Positions 32,063 to 41,900 of a stretch of DNA of 49,081 nucleotides are shown here, in pieces. Numbering within the stretch: the first letter of the stretch is position 1; the number at the start of each line of letters is the position of its first letter. The notes under the pieces were generated by a model. The model was not told the DNA's origin, did not search any database, and saw only the letters and a program-made list of their open reading frames with translations. Position numbers and translations under genes: made by a program. Source of the stretch: an uncultured Lachnospiraceae bacterium (GTDB lineage Bacteria; Bacillota; Clostridia; Lachnospirales; Lachnospiraceae); NCBI GenBank assembly GCA_944380065.1, contig CALWGM010000141.1:1-49081 (forward strand). The letters are read 5' to 3'.

Positions 32063-33415
32063 TTATCCGACTGTAATTTCCTCTTTCGGATATTTGGAAT
32101 GCTTTTTATAAGTATTGGATACTGCGGCAAACACGAGGGTCAGCCCGCCGACCCGTCCCAGGTACATCAGGAGCACCAGGATGATATGGGACACCGTGCC
32201 CAGCTCTGTTGTGATCCCCAGTGTCAGCCCTACCGTACCGACTGCGGATGCGGTTTCAAACAGGCATTCCAGCAGCGGGATATCTTCCAGGGCGCTGATG
32301 GTAAATGCGCTGAAAAAGAACAGGCACATATACATCAGGAAGATCGTGGCCGCGTTCTTTACGGTATCCGTCTCAATGCGGCGGTTGAGCAGCCGGGTGT
32401 CTTCCCTGCGGCGGAAGACGGAGATGGCGCAGGCGATCAGGACGGCAATCGTGGTGGTTTTCATACCGCCGGCCGTGGATCCCGGAGAACCTCCGATCAG
32501 CATCAGCAGGGTCATCAGCGCCTGCCCCGGTTCGCTGACCGCCGTCAGGTCTGTGGTATTGAACCCGGCCGTGCGCAGCGTGACGGACTGGAAAAAGGAA
32601 GCCAGTACCCGTTCGCCCTGTGTCATGGAAGCCTGCGCGTATTCATGGAAATACATCCAGATAGCCGGAAGGACAATCAGGATCGCGGTGACCAGGAAAA
32701 TAACCTTTGTCTGCATCCTGTATCTGCGGAAATGAAACCGGTTCCGCCGGATGTCATCCCAGGTGAGGAAGCCGATGCCGCCGAAGACGATCAGGAACAT
32801 GATCGTGATGTTGATCACCGGCTGCCCCACAAAGGTGGTCAGCGAAGAGAATTCCCCGCGGACGCCCATCAGGTCAAATCCAGCGTTGCAAAATGCCGAT
32901 ATGGAATGGAAAATGGAGTACCAGATCCCCTTCCCCAGGCCGAACTCCCGGTAAAAGACAGGGAACATGATGGCTGCGCAGATCAGCTCCGTGCAGGCTG
33001 TAACCTTCAGGATGAATCCGGTCAGCCGGACAATTCCGCCCATACGGGGGGCGGAAATCGCCTCCTGCATGGTGTTTCGCTGCATGATGCCGATCTTTCT
33101 TCCGGAAATCGTGGTGATCGCCATGGCCAGGGTGATGACGCCCAGGCCGCCCACCTGGATCAGGCTGATAATCACGGCCTGCCCGAAGTAAGACCAGTAG
33201 GTGGCCGTATCCTGCACGATCAGACCTGTCACGCACATGGCTGATGTGGCGGTAAACAGGGCGTCCTCAAAGCAGGCTCCCTGTCGGTCGATGGTGGCAA
33301 TGGGGAGCATCAGCAGCAGGCTGCCCACCAGGATCGCAGCCGCAAATCCCATTATGATAATCTGAAAAGAACTCAGGTGTCTGCGTGTCTTTTTGCGTTT
33401 CTGAGTTGTTTCCAT
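32063..33415 (-). CDS. TrkH/KtrB-type potassium uptake membrane protein
   Basis: A 450-residue membrane protein with four pore-loop repeats, as in TrkH/KtrB. Visible elements are the segments near FTATSAMCVTGL, STISAFCNAGFDLMG (as FHSISAFCNAGFD), TAGFNTTDL and LFETASAVGTVGLTLG, each carrying a filter-type Gly. It forms the K+ (Na+-dependent) uptake pore. AAGGAGGTG precedes the ATG. With the adjacent RCK protein it is a two-gene operon with promoter -10 TATAAT just upstream. Confidence 0.93.
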   Translation of the reverse strand: METTQKRKKTRRHLSSFQIIIMGFAAAILVGSLLLMLPIATIDRQGACFEDALFTATSAMCVTGLIVQDTATYWSYFGQAVIISLIQVGGLGVITLAMAITTISGRKIGIMQRNTMQEAISAPRMGGIVRLTGFILKVTACTELICAAIMFPVFYREFGLGKGIWYSIFHSISAFCNAGFDLMGVRGEFSSLTTFVGQPVINITIMFLIVFGGIGFLTWDDIRRNRFHFRRYRMQTKVIFLVTAILIVLPAIWMYFHEYAQASMTQGERVLASFFQSVTLRTAGFNTTDLTAVSEPGQALMTLLMLIGGSPGSTAGGMKTTTIAVLIACAISVFRRREDTRLLNRRIETDTVKNAATIFLMYMCLFFFSAFTISALEDIPLLECLFETASAVGTVGLTLGITTELGTVSHIILVLLMYLGRVGGLTLVFAAVSNTYKKHSKYPKEEITVG

Positions 33416-33444
33416 AAGAGTTCACCTCCTTCGTGATATCGCAA

Positions 33445-33472
33445 ATTATAGCAGGAGAAAACGGAAAGTCAA
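33445..33472 (-). promoter_or_regulatory. Promoter of the potassium-uptake operon
   Basis: On the minus strand TTGACT (33467-33472) and TATAAT (33445-33450) are separated by 16 nt. The -10 lies about 30 nt before the ATG of the membrane subunit gene. Confidence 0.7.
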
Positions 33473-33509
33473 GTATGGAAATTTCTGTGCGGTATATTTT
33501 TAATAATGT

Positions 33510-33538
33510 TTGCAAAGAATATACATTTGTGATATAAA
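33510..33538 (+). promoter_or_regulatory. Promoter of argC
   Basis: TTGCAA (33510-33515) and TATAAA (33533-33538) with a 17-nt spacer, about 38 nt before the argC ATG. Confidence 0.6.
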
Positions 33539-33576
33539 AAGAAAGGAAAATGCGGAGAAATCTGAGGTGACAGAAT

Positions 33577-34521
33577 ATGAAAAAAGTATTTATAGATGGC
33601 AGCGAGGGAACTACCGGGCTGCGGATTTTTGAGCGCTTTGAAAAGCGGGATGATATAGAACTTCTGAAGATCCCTTCGGAACTGAGAAAGGATCCGGCGG
33701 AGATCCGGAAATATATCAATGCCTCCGACGTGACGTTTTTGTGCCTGCCGGACGCGGCGGCCCGGGAGGCTGTGACTTATGTGGAAAATGACCGGGTGAT
33801 CCTGATCGACACCTCTACGGCTCACCGCACAGAGACAGGATGGGCGTATGGATATCCGGAGCTGTCCGCGGCTCACCGGGAGGCCGTGCGGAATGGAAAG
33901 AGGATCGCGGTCCCGGGATGTCACGCCACCGGATTTATTACGCTGATTTATCCGCTGGTGGCCTCCGGCGTGATGCCGAAGGATTATCCGGTGTCCAGCT
34001 TTTCCCTGACCGGCTACAGCGGCGGCGGGAAAAAGATGATTGCGGAATATGAGGGGACAGAGCGGAAGGCGGAGCTGGATGCTCCCCGGCAGTATGGCCT
34101 GTCCCAGATGCATAAGCATCTGAAAGAGATGAAGGCTGTGACCGGTCTGGAGCGGGACCCGCTGTTTTCCCCGATTGTGGCCGATTATTACAGCGGCATG
34201 CTGGTGTCGGTGCCGCTTTACGCAGATCTGTTAAACGGGAAGCCGTCCCCGGAGGAGATTCACCGGCTCTATGAATCGCATTTTGCCGGGGAGCGGTTTG
34301 TGAAGGTGATGCCGTTTGGGGCAGAGGCGGAAACGGGGAACTTCCTGGGCAGCAATAACTGTTCCGGCTGGGACGGGATCCAGATCTTCGTGACCGGAAA
34401 TCAGGAGCGGATCCTGGTGTCCTCCCGGTTTGACAATCTTGGAAAAGGAGCTTCCGGCGCGGCGATCCAGTGCCTGAACCTGGTTCTGGGCTGTGACGAG
34501 GTGAAAGGACTGAATCTTTAG
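33577..34521 (+). CDS. argC: N-acetyl-gamma-glutamyl-phosphate reductase (type 2)
   Basis: A 314-residue ArgC of the shorter type 2 class. The NADP-binding N terminus is VFIDGSEGTTGLRIFERF, the catalytic Cys115 lies in AVPGCHATGF, and SLTGYSGGGKKMIAEYE and FGAEAETGNFLGSNNC follow. It reduces N-acetylglutamyl phosphate to the semialdehyde in arginine/ornithine synthesis. The other arg genes are not in this window, so it is probably transcribed alone. CGGAGAAATCTGAGGTGA provides the ribosome binding region. Confidence 0.93.
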   Translation: MKKVFIDGSEGTTGLRIFERFEKRDDIELLKIPSELRKDPAEIRKYINASDVTFLCLPDAAAREAVTYVENDRVILIDTSTAHRTETGWAYGYPELSAAHREAVRNGKRIAVPGCHATGFITLIYPLVASGVMPKDYPVSSFSLTGYSGGGKKMIAEYEGTERKAELDAPRQYGLSQMHKHLKEMKAVTGLERDPLFSPIVADYYSGMLVSVPLYADLLNGKPSPEEIHRLYESHFAGERFVKVMPFGAEAETGNFLGSNNCSGWDGIQIFVTGNQERILVSSRFDNLGKGASGAAIQCLNLVLGCDEVKGLNL

Positions 34522-34644
34522 GAAAACATGCTCTGCGGACAGATATATAATATAGATATAGGTAGAAACTGTTGCGGCAGGGCGAAGTTCCCTCTGCGGA
34601 TACCGCGGGGGAGGATCCTGCGGCGTCAGTGAAAGGATGGGAAG

Positions 34645-35157
34645 ATGGAATACTGGGATATTTATGACAAGAACAAACAGCGAACCGGACGCACCATGAA
34701 GCGCAACGACTGGTGTCTGAAGGATGATGAATATCATCTGACCGTGCTGGGTGTGGTGTGCAGGCCGGATGGGAAGTTCCTGATCACGAAACGGGTGATG
34801 GGCAAAAGCTGGGCAGCCGGCTGGTGGGAGGTTCCCGGCGGCGGCGTGCAGGCCGGGGAGGAGTCCAGGGACGCGGTAAACCGGGAGATTCTGGAGGAGA
34901 CAGGGCTGGACGTATCTGACTGTCCGGACGGATATCTGTTTACCTACCACAGGGAAAACCCGGGTGAGGGCGACAATTATTTTGTGGATGTGTACCGCTT
35001 TGTGCTGGATTTTGATGAGGCTGACGTCAGGATCCGGGAGTCGGAGGCGGACGGATTCCTGCTGGCGGACATCAGCCAGATCCGCAGCCTGGCAGAACAG
35101 GGGATTTTCCTGCATTATGACAGTATCCGGCAGGCGTTTGAACCATTTGAACAGTAG
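34645..35157 (+). CDS. Nudix hydrolase
   Basis: A 170-residue protein with a full Nudix box: Gly-x5-Glu-x7-Arg-Glu-x2-Glu-Glu-x-Gly in GGGVQAGEES...REILEETGL (about residues 67-92). The N terminus MEYWDIYDKNKQRTGRTMKRND resembles the IDI-like/YfcD-type members. It hydrolyses a nucleoside diphosphate-linked substrate; specificity unknown. A GAAAGGATGG site precedes the ATG. It lies between argC and the ribosomal block and is probably its own unit. Confidence 0.9.
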   Translation: MEYWDIYDKNKQRTGRTMKRNDWCLKDDEYHLTVLGVVCRPDGKFLITKRVMGKSWAAGWWEVPGGGVQAGEESRDAVNREILEETGLDVSDCPDGYLFTYHRENPGEGDNYFVDVYRFVLDFDEADVRIRESEADGFLLADISQIRSLAEQGIFLHYDSIRQAFEPFEQ

Positions 35158-35170
35158 ATGAAGAAAAGTG

Positions 35171-35200
35171 TTGACGGAGACCTGTTTCCTGTGCTATAGT
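35171..35200 (+). promoter_or_regulatory. Promoter of the rpmG-secE-nusG unit
   Basis: TTGACG (35171-35176) and TATAGT (35195-35200) are separated by 18 nt, about 68 nt ahead of the rpmG start. Confidence 0.7.
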
Positions 35201-35267
35201 AGATGAGCGATGGAAGTAGGTCTTTTTTTTATGCCTAAAATCAAGAATTTAATGGAGGTGGAAAGTT

Positions 35268-35417
35268 GTGCGCGTAAAAATTACTTTAGCATGTACGGAG
35301 TGCAAGCAGCGTAATTACAACCTGACAAAGGATAAGAAAGCTCATCCGGAAAGAATGGAAGTAAACAAGTACTGCAGATTCTGCAGGAAACATACTCCGC
35401 ATAAAGAAACCAAATAA
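35268..35417 (+). CDS. rpmG: 50S ribosomal protein L33
   Basis: A 49-residue zinc-ribbon L33: [18 protein letters not shown] then [17 protein letters not shown], with two Cys-x2-Cys pairs, so this is the C+ (zinc-binding) form. It starts with GTG, with AATGGAGGTGG ending 8 nt upstream. Directly followed by secE, the usual order in Firmicutes. Confidence 0.95.
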   Translation: MRVKITLACTECKQRNYNLTKDKKAHPERMEVNKYCRFCRKHTPHKETK

Positions 35418-35443
35418 TCCGGTACGGCAGAGGGAGTGACAAG

Positions 35444-35650
35444 ATGGCAGAAAGCAATAAGGACAAAGTTTCGAAAAAAAGCTGGTTTGCAGGTCTTCAG
35501 GCAGAGTTCCACAAGATCATCTGGCCTGACAAGAAATCCCTTGGGAAACAGACAGTGGCAGTGATTGTTGTTTCCGTGATCCTGGGTGTGATTATTGCTG
35601 TGCTGGATATGGGAATCCAGCATGGGGTTGATTTCCTGGTAAACTTATAA
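35444..35650 (+). CDS. secE: Preprotein translocase subunit SecE
   Basis: A 68-residue single-span SecE: an amphipathic cytoplasmic helix with SWFAGLQAEFHKIIWPDKKSL, the conserved Trp-Pro, then a membrane helix (about 40-60: TVAVIVVSVILGVIIAVLDM). It is the short Gram-positive form. It stabilises the SecYEG channel. The gene sits between rpmG and nusG. Confidence 0.95.
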   Translation: MAESNKDKVSKKSWFAGLQAEFHKIIWPDKKSLGKQTVAVIVVSVILGVIIAVLDMGIQHGVDFLVNL

Positions 35651-35668
35651 GGAGGCAAAGGTGAGGAT

Positions 35669-36184
35669 ATGGCAGAAGCGAACTGGTATGTAGTTCACAC
35701 TTATTCCGGTTATGAGAATAAGGTAAAAGCTGACATTGAAAAGACAATCGAGAACAGACATCTGGAAAATGAGATCCTTGAGGTTCGTATCCCGATGGAA
35801 GAAGTTGTTGAATTGAAAAACGGGGCGAAGAAAAAGGTTCAGAAGAAGCTGTTTCCCGGATATGTGCTCATCAACATGTATATGAATGATGACACCTGGT
35901 ACGTTGTCAGAAATACCAGAGGTGTGACCGGGTTTGTCGGTCCGGGCTCCAAGCCGGTACCGCTCACGGAAGCCGAGATGAGACCCTTGGGAATCAGAGA
36001 CGAAAACATTGTGGTTGACTTTAAGGTCGGCGACATGGTGGCGGTGATTGCAGGCGTATGGAAAGACACCGTCGGCGTGATCCAGTCGATGAACGAGAGC
36101 AAACAGACAGTTACCATCAATGTGGAATTGTTCGGCCGCGAAACGCCGGTAGAAATAAGTTTCGCAGAAATTCAGAAAAAGTAG
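35669..36184 (+). CDS. nusG: Transcription termination/antitermination protein NusG
   Basis: A 171-residue NusG with an N-terminal NGN domain (ANWYVVHTYSGYENKVKADI, FPGYVLINMYMNDDTWYVVRNTRGVTGFVG) and a C-terminal KOW domain (VDFKVGDMVAVIAGVWKDTVGVIQ). It binds RNA polymerase and modulates pausing and termination. GGAGGCAAAGGTGAGG precedes the ATG; secE ends 18 nt upstream. Confidence 0.96.
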   Translation: MAEANWYVVHTYSGYENKVKADIEKTIENRHLENEILEVRIPMEEVVELKNGAKKKVQKKLFPGYVLINMYMNDDTWYVVRNTRGVTGFVGPGSKPVPLTEAEMRPLGIRDENIVVDFKVGDMVAVIAGVWKDTVGVIQSMNESKQTVTINVELFGRETPVEISFAEIQKK

Positions 36185-36228
36185 ACGTAAGAAGTGACGG
36201 ATACAGAATGTAAAGGAGGCTATCTCAA

Positions 36229-36654
36229 ATGGCAAAGAAAGTAGAAGGATATATCAAACTGCAGATTCCTGCCGGGAAGGCTACACCTGCTCCTCCGGTT
36301 GGTCCTGCACTTGGACAGCACGGCGTAAACATTGTTGAGTTTACAAAGCAGTTTAACGCCAGAACAGCAGATCAGGGCGATCTGATCATCCCCGTAGTGA
36401 TCACTGTTTATACAGACAGAAGCTTCAGCTTCGTGACAAAGACACCGCCGGCACCGGTTCTGATCAAGAAAGCCTGCAATATCAAATCCGGTTCTGGTGT
36501 ACCGAATAAGACGAAAGTTGCTACCATCACAAAAGCCCAGATCCAGGAGATCGCTGAGCTGAAGATGCCTGACTTAAACGCGGCATCCTTAGAGGCGGCC
36601 ATGAGCATGATCGCCGGAACAGCAAGAAGCATGGGCGTTACCGTAGAAGAGTAA
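36229..36654 (+). CDS. rplK: 50S ribosomal protein L11
   Basis: A 141-residue L11 with the N-terminal [21 protein letters not shown] and the C-terminal rRNA-binding domain ending [17 protein letters not shown]. It forms the GTPase-associated centre with 23S rRNA, the thiopeptide target. AAAGGAGGCT precedes the ATG. Confidence 0.97.
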   Translation: MAKKVEGYIKLQIPAGKATPAPPVGPALGQHGVNIVEFTKQFNARTADQGDLIIPVVITVYTDRSFSFVTKTPPAPVLIKKACNIKSGSGVPNKTKVATITKAQIQEIAELKMPDLNAASLEAAMSMIAGTARSMGVTVEE

Positions 36655-36679
36655 TTACGGATCGTTGCAGAGAATGAGT

Positions 36680-36695
36680 GGGAGGGGCCTCTCCC
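36680..36695 (+). promoter_or_regulatory. Small hairpin between rplK and rplA
   Basis: GGGAG (36680-36684) and CTCCC (36691-36695) with a 6-nt loop in the rplK-rplA gap. It could be part of an L1 autoregulatory site or simply an intercistronic hairpin; evidence is slight. Confidence 0.25.
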
Positions 36696-36720
36696 GACAT
36701 AACCACAGGAGGTTTTATTC

Positions 36721-37413
36721 ATGAAAAGAGGAAAAAAATATGTCGATACTTTAAAGAAGTTCGACAAGACAGTTCAGTATGATACCGCAGATGCGATCAA
36801 ACTTGTAAAAGAGAACGCAACCGCAAAATTTGACGAGACGATTGAGGTGCATATCCGGACAGGATGTGACGGACGTCATGCCGAGCAGCAGATCCGTGGC
36901 GCAGTTGTACTGCCGCACGGTACAGGTAAGACTGTAAAAGTTCTGGTATTTGCAAAGGGAACCAAGATTGACGAGGCTCAGGCAGCAGGCGCTGATTTCG
37001 TTGGCGGCGAGGAGCTGATCCCCAGAATCCAGAACGAGGGATGGCTTGATTTCGACGTTGTGGTAGCTACCCCTGATATGATGGGCGTTGTGGGACGTCT
37101 GGGACGTATCCTTGGACCGAAAGGCCTGATGCCCAACCCGAAGGCAGGCACCGTAACGATGGATGTTACCAAAGCGGTGAACGATATCAAAGCAGGTAAG
37201 ATCGAGTACAGACTGGACAAGACAAACATTATCCATGTGCCGATTGGCAAAGCATCCTTTACAGAAGAACAATTAGCGGACAACTTCCAGACCCTTATGG
37301 ATGCCATCATCAAGGCAAGACCCAGTGCGCTGAAAGGCCAGTATTTAAGAAGCGTTGTTATGACCTCTACCATGGGCCCGGGCGTGAAGTTAAATACAGC
37401 CAGATTCGCATAA
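36721..37413 (+). CDS. rplA: 50S ribosomal protein L1
   Basis: A 230-residue L1. The N-terminal part has [17 protein letters not shown]; the middle has [18 protein letters not shown], the family signature, and the end has [22 protein letters not shown]. It binds 23S rRNA in the L1 stalk and commonly represses its own mRNA. ACAGGAGG lies upstream of the ATG. Confidence 0.97.
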   Translation: MKRGKKYVDTLKKFDKTVQYDTADAIKLVKENATAKFDETIEVHIRTGCDGRHAEQQIRGAVVLPHGTGKTVKVLVFAKGTKIDEAQAAGADFVGGEELIPRIQNEGWLDFDVVVATPDMMGVVGRLGRILGPKGLMPNPKAGTVTMDVTKAVNDIKAGKIEYRLDKTNIIHVPIGKASFTEEQLADNFQTLMDAIIKARPSALKGQYLRSVVMTSTMGPGVKLNTARFA

Positions 37414-37432
37414 GATTTGTTTTGTGTTGTTG

Positions 37433-37461
37433 TTGACATTTCAAAAATATAATGCTATAAT
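37433..37461 (+). promoter_or_regulatory. Consensus promoter for rplJL
   Basis: TTGACA (37433-37438) and TATAAT (37456-37461) with a 17-nt spacer, a perfect sigma-70 match, just after rplA. Confidence 0.92.
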
Positions 37462-37470
37462 GCATACGCA

Positions 37471-37592
37471 ATTGCCGAAGACAGCAGGTGCCGAGAGGCG
37501 TAACATGTTGGCCTGCCGAGGGAATCTACAGAGCACGCATGTGCCTGTGTAACGGACATTATTCCCTCTGCCGTCACGGCAGGGGGATTTTT
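37471..37592 (+). ncRNA. L10 leader of rplJ
   Basis: The leader before rplJ carries GCCGAAGACAGCAGGTGCC, GCGTAACATGTTGGCCTGCC and a closing helix ending at a hairpin CCCTCTGCCGTC/ACGGCAGGGGG (37564-37586) followed by TTTTT. This is the L10 ribosomal protein leader seen in Firmicutes, which binds the L10-L7/L12 complex and controls read-through. The match is by recognition of segments, not by a covariance search. Confidence 0.85.
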
Positions 37593-37669
37593 CATTTACA
37601 TCATCAGATGCAGATGTGATTTCCTTTTAAGTCCAGGCATTGAAAAATTTAGAAGGAGGTGCACGAATC

Positions 37670-38233
37670 GTGGCAAAAGTTGAGCTGAAACAGCCTGTAG
37701 TACAGGAAATCGCCGATCACGTAGACGGCGCGCAGTCTGTTGTAGTTGTAGACTACCGCGGACTTACTGTTGCTCAGGATACACAGTTACGTAAAGAATT
37801 AAGAGAAGCTGGTGTGGTTTATAAGGTTTATAAAAACACACTGATGAGACGCGCATTTGAAGGTACAGATTTTGCAGCACTGGATCCGGTGCTGGAAGGA
37901 CCCAGCGCGATCGCAATTTCCAAAGATGATGCGACAGCTCCGGCGAGAATCCTTGCAAAGTTTGCAAAGACAGCAGACGCTCTTGAGATCAAGGCCGGTG
38001 TTGTGGAAGGCGGTTTTTATGATGCAGAAGGAATGAAGGCAATCTCTGCTGTTCCTTCCAGAGAAGAACTGCTTGGCAAGCTGCTTGGCAGCATCCAGTC
38101 ACCGATCACAAACTTCGCACGTGTGATCAACCAGATTGCAGAGCAGGGCGGCGCAGCAAACTGTGAAGCTGCTCCGGCAGAGGAAGCTCCCGCTGAGGAG
38201 GCTCCTGCAGCAGAAGCTCCCGCAGCTGAGTAA
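37670..38233 (+). CDS. rplJ: 50S ribosomal protein L10
   Basis: A 187-residue L10: EIADHVDGAQSVVVVDYRGLTV and KVYKNTLMRRAFEGT mark the N-terminal rRNA-binding domain, and the C terminus binds L7/L12 dimers. The tail is Ala/Glu/Pro-rich (AEEAPAEEAPAAEAP). It starts with GTG at 37670, with AGAAGGAGGT 9 nt upstream; the TTG at 37640 in the same frame has no site. Confidence 0.95.
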   Translation: MAKVELKQPVVQEIADHVDGAQSVVVVDYRGLTVAQDTQLRKELREAGVVYKVYKNTLMRRAFEGTDFAALDPVLEGPSAIAISKDDATAPARILAKFAKTADALEIKAGVVEGGFYDAEGMKAISAVPSREELLGKLLGSIQSPITNFARVINQIAEQGGAANCEAAPAEEAPAEEAPAAEAPAAE

Positions 38234-38274
38234 TCAGCATATTATAATATTGAAGAAATTGGAGGAAAATGAAA

Positions 38275-38649
38275 ATGGCAAAATTAACAACAGAAGAATT
38301 TATTGCAGCTATTAAAGAGCTTACCGTTTTAGAGTTAAATGACCTTGTAAAAGCATGCGAGGAAGAGTTCGGCGTATCCGCAGCAGCAGGCGTTGTTGTT
38401 GCAGCAGCAGGCGGCGAGGCAGCTGCAGCTGAGGAGCAGACTGAGTTTACTGTAGAGCTGACAGAGGTTGGCCCGAACAAGGTTAAAGTTATCAAAGTTG
38501 TTCGTGAGGTAACTGGTCTGGGTCTGAAAGAGGCTAAGGCTGTTGTAGACGAAGCTCCGAAGGCAGTAAAAGAGGGCGTTGAGAAGGCTGAGGCTGAGGA
38601 CATCAAGGCAAAACTTGAGGCTGAAGGCGCGAAAGTTACTCTTAAGTAA
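38275..38649 (+). CDS. rplL: 50S ribosomal protein L7/L12
   Basis: A 124-residue stalk protein: N-terminal dimerisation region ([30 protein letters not shown]), an Ala/Gly-rich hinge and the C-terminal factor-binding domain ([52 protein letters not shown]). GGAGG lies 9 nt before the ATG at 38275, better spaced than the ATG at 38269. Confidence 0.96.
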   Translation: MAKLTTEEFIAAIKELTVLELNDLVKACEEEFGVSAAAGVVVAAAGGEAAAAEEQTEFTVELTEVGPNKVKVIKVVREVTGLGLKEAKAVVDEAPKAVKEGVEKAEAEDIKAKLEAEGAKVTLK

Positions 38650-38689
38650 TTCTTTCCGGATTATCATTTTCAACATGTTAAAACAAAAG

Positions 38690-38726
38690 AAGGCTCTGAC
38701 GGACATAAGTCCGGCGGAGCCTTTTT
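38690..38726 (+). terminator. Attenuator between rplL and rpoB
   Basis: AAGGCTC (38690-38696) pairs with GAGCCTT (38717-38723), with an inner CGGAC/GTCCG stem, then a T run. It lies in the 315-nt rplL-rpoB gap (38650-38964) and would reduce read-through into rpoBC, as known in other bacteria. Confidence 0.85.
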
Positions 38727-38831
38727 GCGTCGTGTGCGGCAGATGCTGTAAAAGTTATATGGGCGGAGCCTGTATTGCGGTAAAACAGCAAAAACTGTGA
38801 TAAATTTTCTGTATTTTCCTGGAATTTCTGC

Positions 38832-38860
38832 TTGACCCCCGAAAACCTTTGTGTTACTAT
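38832..38860 (+). promoter_or_regulatory. Secondary promoter for rpoBC
   Basis: TTGACC (38832-38837) and TACTAT (38855-38860) with a 17-nt spacer, about 105 nt before rpoB. Together with the upstream attenuator it gives rpoBC separate control from rplJL. Confidence 0.6.
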
Positions 38861-38964
38861 GGTAAATGCACTATTGTGGTTTGGTGGGTGTTGTGCGCCC
38901 TTTTTCAGGGAGCCGCACTGAATGGTTGGGGCGAGTAGAAAATAAAACGAGAGGTGAAACGTCA

Positions 38965-41900
38965 ATGGAGAAAAACAGGATACGTCCGGTCAAAAACGGA
39001 AAAGCAATGCGTATGAGTTATTCCAGACAGAAACAGGTTTTGGAGATGCCGAACCTGATCGAGGTTCAGAAAAACTCCTATAACTGGTTCCTGAACGAGG
39101 GTCTCAGGGAAGTGTTTGACGATATTTCCCCGATTGCCGATTACAGCGGCCATCTGAGCCTGGAATTCACAGATTTCACGCTTTGCGAAGATGATGTGAA
39201 GTATACCATTCCGGAATGCAAGGAACGGGATGCGACATACGCGGCTCCTTTGAAGGTAAGGGTCAGACTTTACAACAAAGAGGCGGATGAGATCAATGAG
39301 CACGAGATCTTTATGGGTGATCTGCCGTTGATGACAGAGACAGGTACGTTCGTAATTAATGGCGCGGAGCGTGTTATCGTCAGCCAGCTGGTGCGTTCTC
39401 CGGGCATTTATTACGGGATTACTCACGATAAAGTGGGAAAAGAACTGTTTTCCTGTACGGTGATTCCGAACCGCGGCGCCTGGTTAGAGTATGAGACAGA
39501 TTCCAATGACGTTTTTTATGTTAGAGTTGACCGTACCCGTAAGGTGCCGATCACAGTCCTGATCCGTGCCCTGGGTATCGGTACGAATGCGGAGATCCTG
39601 GAGCTGTTCGGCGAGGAGCCGAAGATTGTGGCCAGCTTCGGAAAGGATGTTGCGACCAATTATCAGGAAGGTCTTCTGGAATTGTATAAGAAGATCCGTC
39701 CCGGCGAGCCGCTTTCTGTAGAGAGCGCCGAGAGCCTGATCATGGCAATGTTCTTCGATCCGCGCCGCTATGACCTGGCAAAGGTAGGTAGATATAAATT
39801 CAATAAAAAACTGATGCTCCGCAACCGGATCAATGGACAGGTTCTGGCTGAGGATGTGGTGGATCCTTCCACCGGGGAGATCCTGGCAGAGGCCGGCGCT
39901 GCGGTTGACCGGGAACTGGCAGACCGTATCCAGAATGCGGCGGTTCCCTATGTGTGGATCCAGTGCGAGGAGCGCAATGTGAAAGTGCTGTCCAGCATGA
40001 TGGTGGATATCACCCATTTTGTGGATGTGGATCCGCAGGAAGTGGGCGTGACGGAGCTGGTATATTATCCGGTTCTGGCGCAGATCCTTGAGGAGCATGA
40101 CGGGCTGGATGAGATCAAGGAGGCGATCCGCCGCAATATCCACGACCTGATTCCGAAGCATATTACCAAGGAAGATATTTTGGCTTCCATCAATTATAAT
40201 ATGCATCTGGAGTATGGCCTTGGAAATGACGATGATATCGATCACCTGGGCAACCGCCGGATCCGTGCAGTGGGCGAGCTGCTTCAGAATCAGTACAGGA
40301 TCGGTCTGTCCAGGCTGGAGAGAGTTGTCCGTGAGAGAATGACCACACAGGATCTGGAGACGATCACGCCCCAGAGCCTGATCAATATCAAGCCGGTGAC
40401 GGCTGCTGTGAAAGAGTTCTTCGGCTCCTCCCAGCTGTCACAGTTTATGGATCAGAATAACCCGCTGGGCGAGCTGACCCACAAACGGCGTCTGTCTGCC
40501 CTGGGACCTGGCGGTCTGTCCAGAGACCGTGCAGGTTTTGAGGTGCGTGATATCCATTATTCCCATTATGGAAGAATGTGCCCGATCGAGACGCCTGAGG
40601 GACCGAACATCGGTCTGATCAACTCCCTGGCGTCTTATGCGCGCATCAACCAGTATGGTTTTGTGGAGGCGCCGTACCGTAAAATAGATAAAACAGACCC
40701 CAAAAATCCGCGTGTTACGGAAGAAGTGGTTTATATGACCGCGGATGAGGAGGATAATTACCATGTGGCTCAGGCGAACGAGCAGCTGGATGAAGAGGGA
40801 CACTTTGTCCGCAAGATGGTATCCGGACGGTATCGTGAGGAGACCCAGGAATACGAGCGCAGTATGTTTGATTACATGGACGTATCTCCGCAGATGGTAT
40901 TCTCTGTAGCTACCGCCCTGATTCCGTTCCTGCAGAACGACGATGCGAACCGCGCCCTGATGGGAGCCAACATGCAGCGTCAGGCCGTGCCGCTTCTGAC
41001 TACGGAAGCGCCTGTGGTTGGTACCGGCATGGAGGCAAAGACTGCTGTAGACTCGGGCGTCTGCGTGGTGGCGAAACGTGCCGGCGTGATCGAGCGCGCC
41101 TGCTCCAATGAGATCACAATCAAATATGACGACGATGGCAGCAGGGAAGTCTTCAAGCTGACCAAGTTTGCGCGAAGCAACCAGTCGAACTGCTACAATC
41201 AGCGCCCCATCGTGTTCAAGGGTGAGCACGTAGAGGCCGGGCAGGTGATTGCAGATGGCCCTTCCACCGCAAATGGCGAGCTGGGTCTTGGCAAAAACCC
41301 GTTGATCGGATTCATGACCTGGGAAGGTTATAACTACGAGGACGCCGTTCTTCTGAGCGAGCGCCTGGTTCAGGATGATGTGTATACATCCATCCATATT
41401 GAGGAGTATGAGGCAGAGGCCCGCGACACCAAGCTGGGGCCGGAGGAAATCACCCGTGATGTCCCCGGTGTTGGCGATGACGCGCTGAAGGATCTGGATG
41501 AGAGAGGAATCATCCGCATTGGCGCGGAAGTGCGTGCCGGTGATATCTTAGTTGGTAAAGTAACGCCCAAGGGCGAGACGGAGCTGACCGCGGAGGAGCG
41601 CCTTTTGAGGGCTATCTTCGGCGAGAAGGCAAGAGAAGTGCGCGACACTTCCCTGAAGGTGCCGCACGGAGAGTACGGTATCGTTGTGGATGCCAAGGTC
41701 TTTACCCGGGAGAACGGGGATGAGCTGTCTCCGGGCGTGAACCAGGCGGTGCGCATCTATATCGCGCAGAAGAGAAAGATCTCTGTGGGCGACAAGATGG
41801 CCGGCCGTCATGGTAACAAGGGTGTGGTTTCCCGCGTGCTTCCGGTGGAGGATATGCCGTTCCTGCCGAACGGACGGCCGCTGGATATCGTGCTGAACCC

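Noticed and set aside
37640-37669. TTG start for L10
   Set aside because: The GTG at 37670 follows an AGAAGGAGGT site with ideal spacing and matches the family's N terminus.
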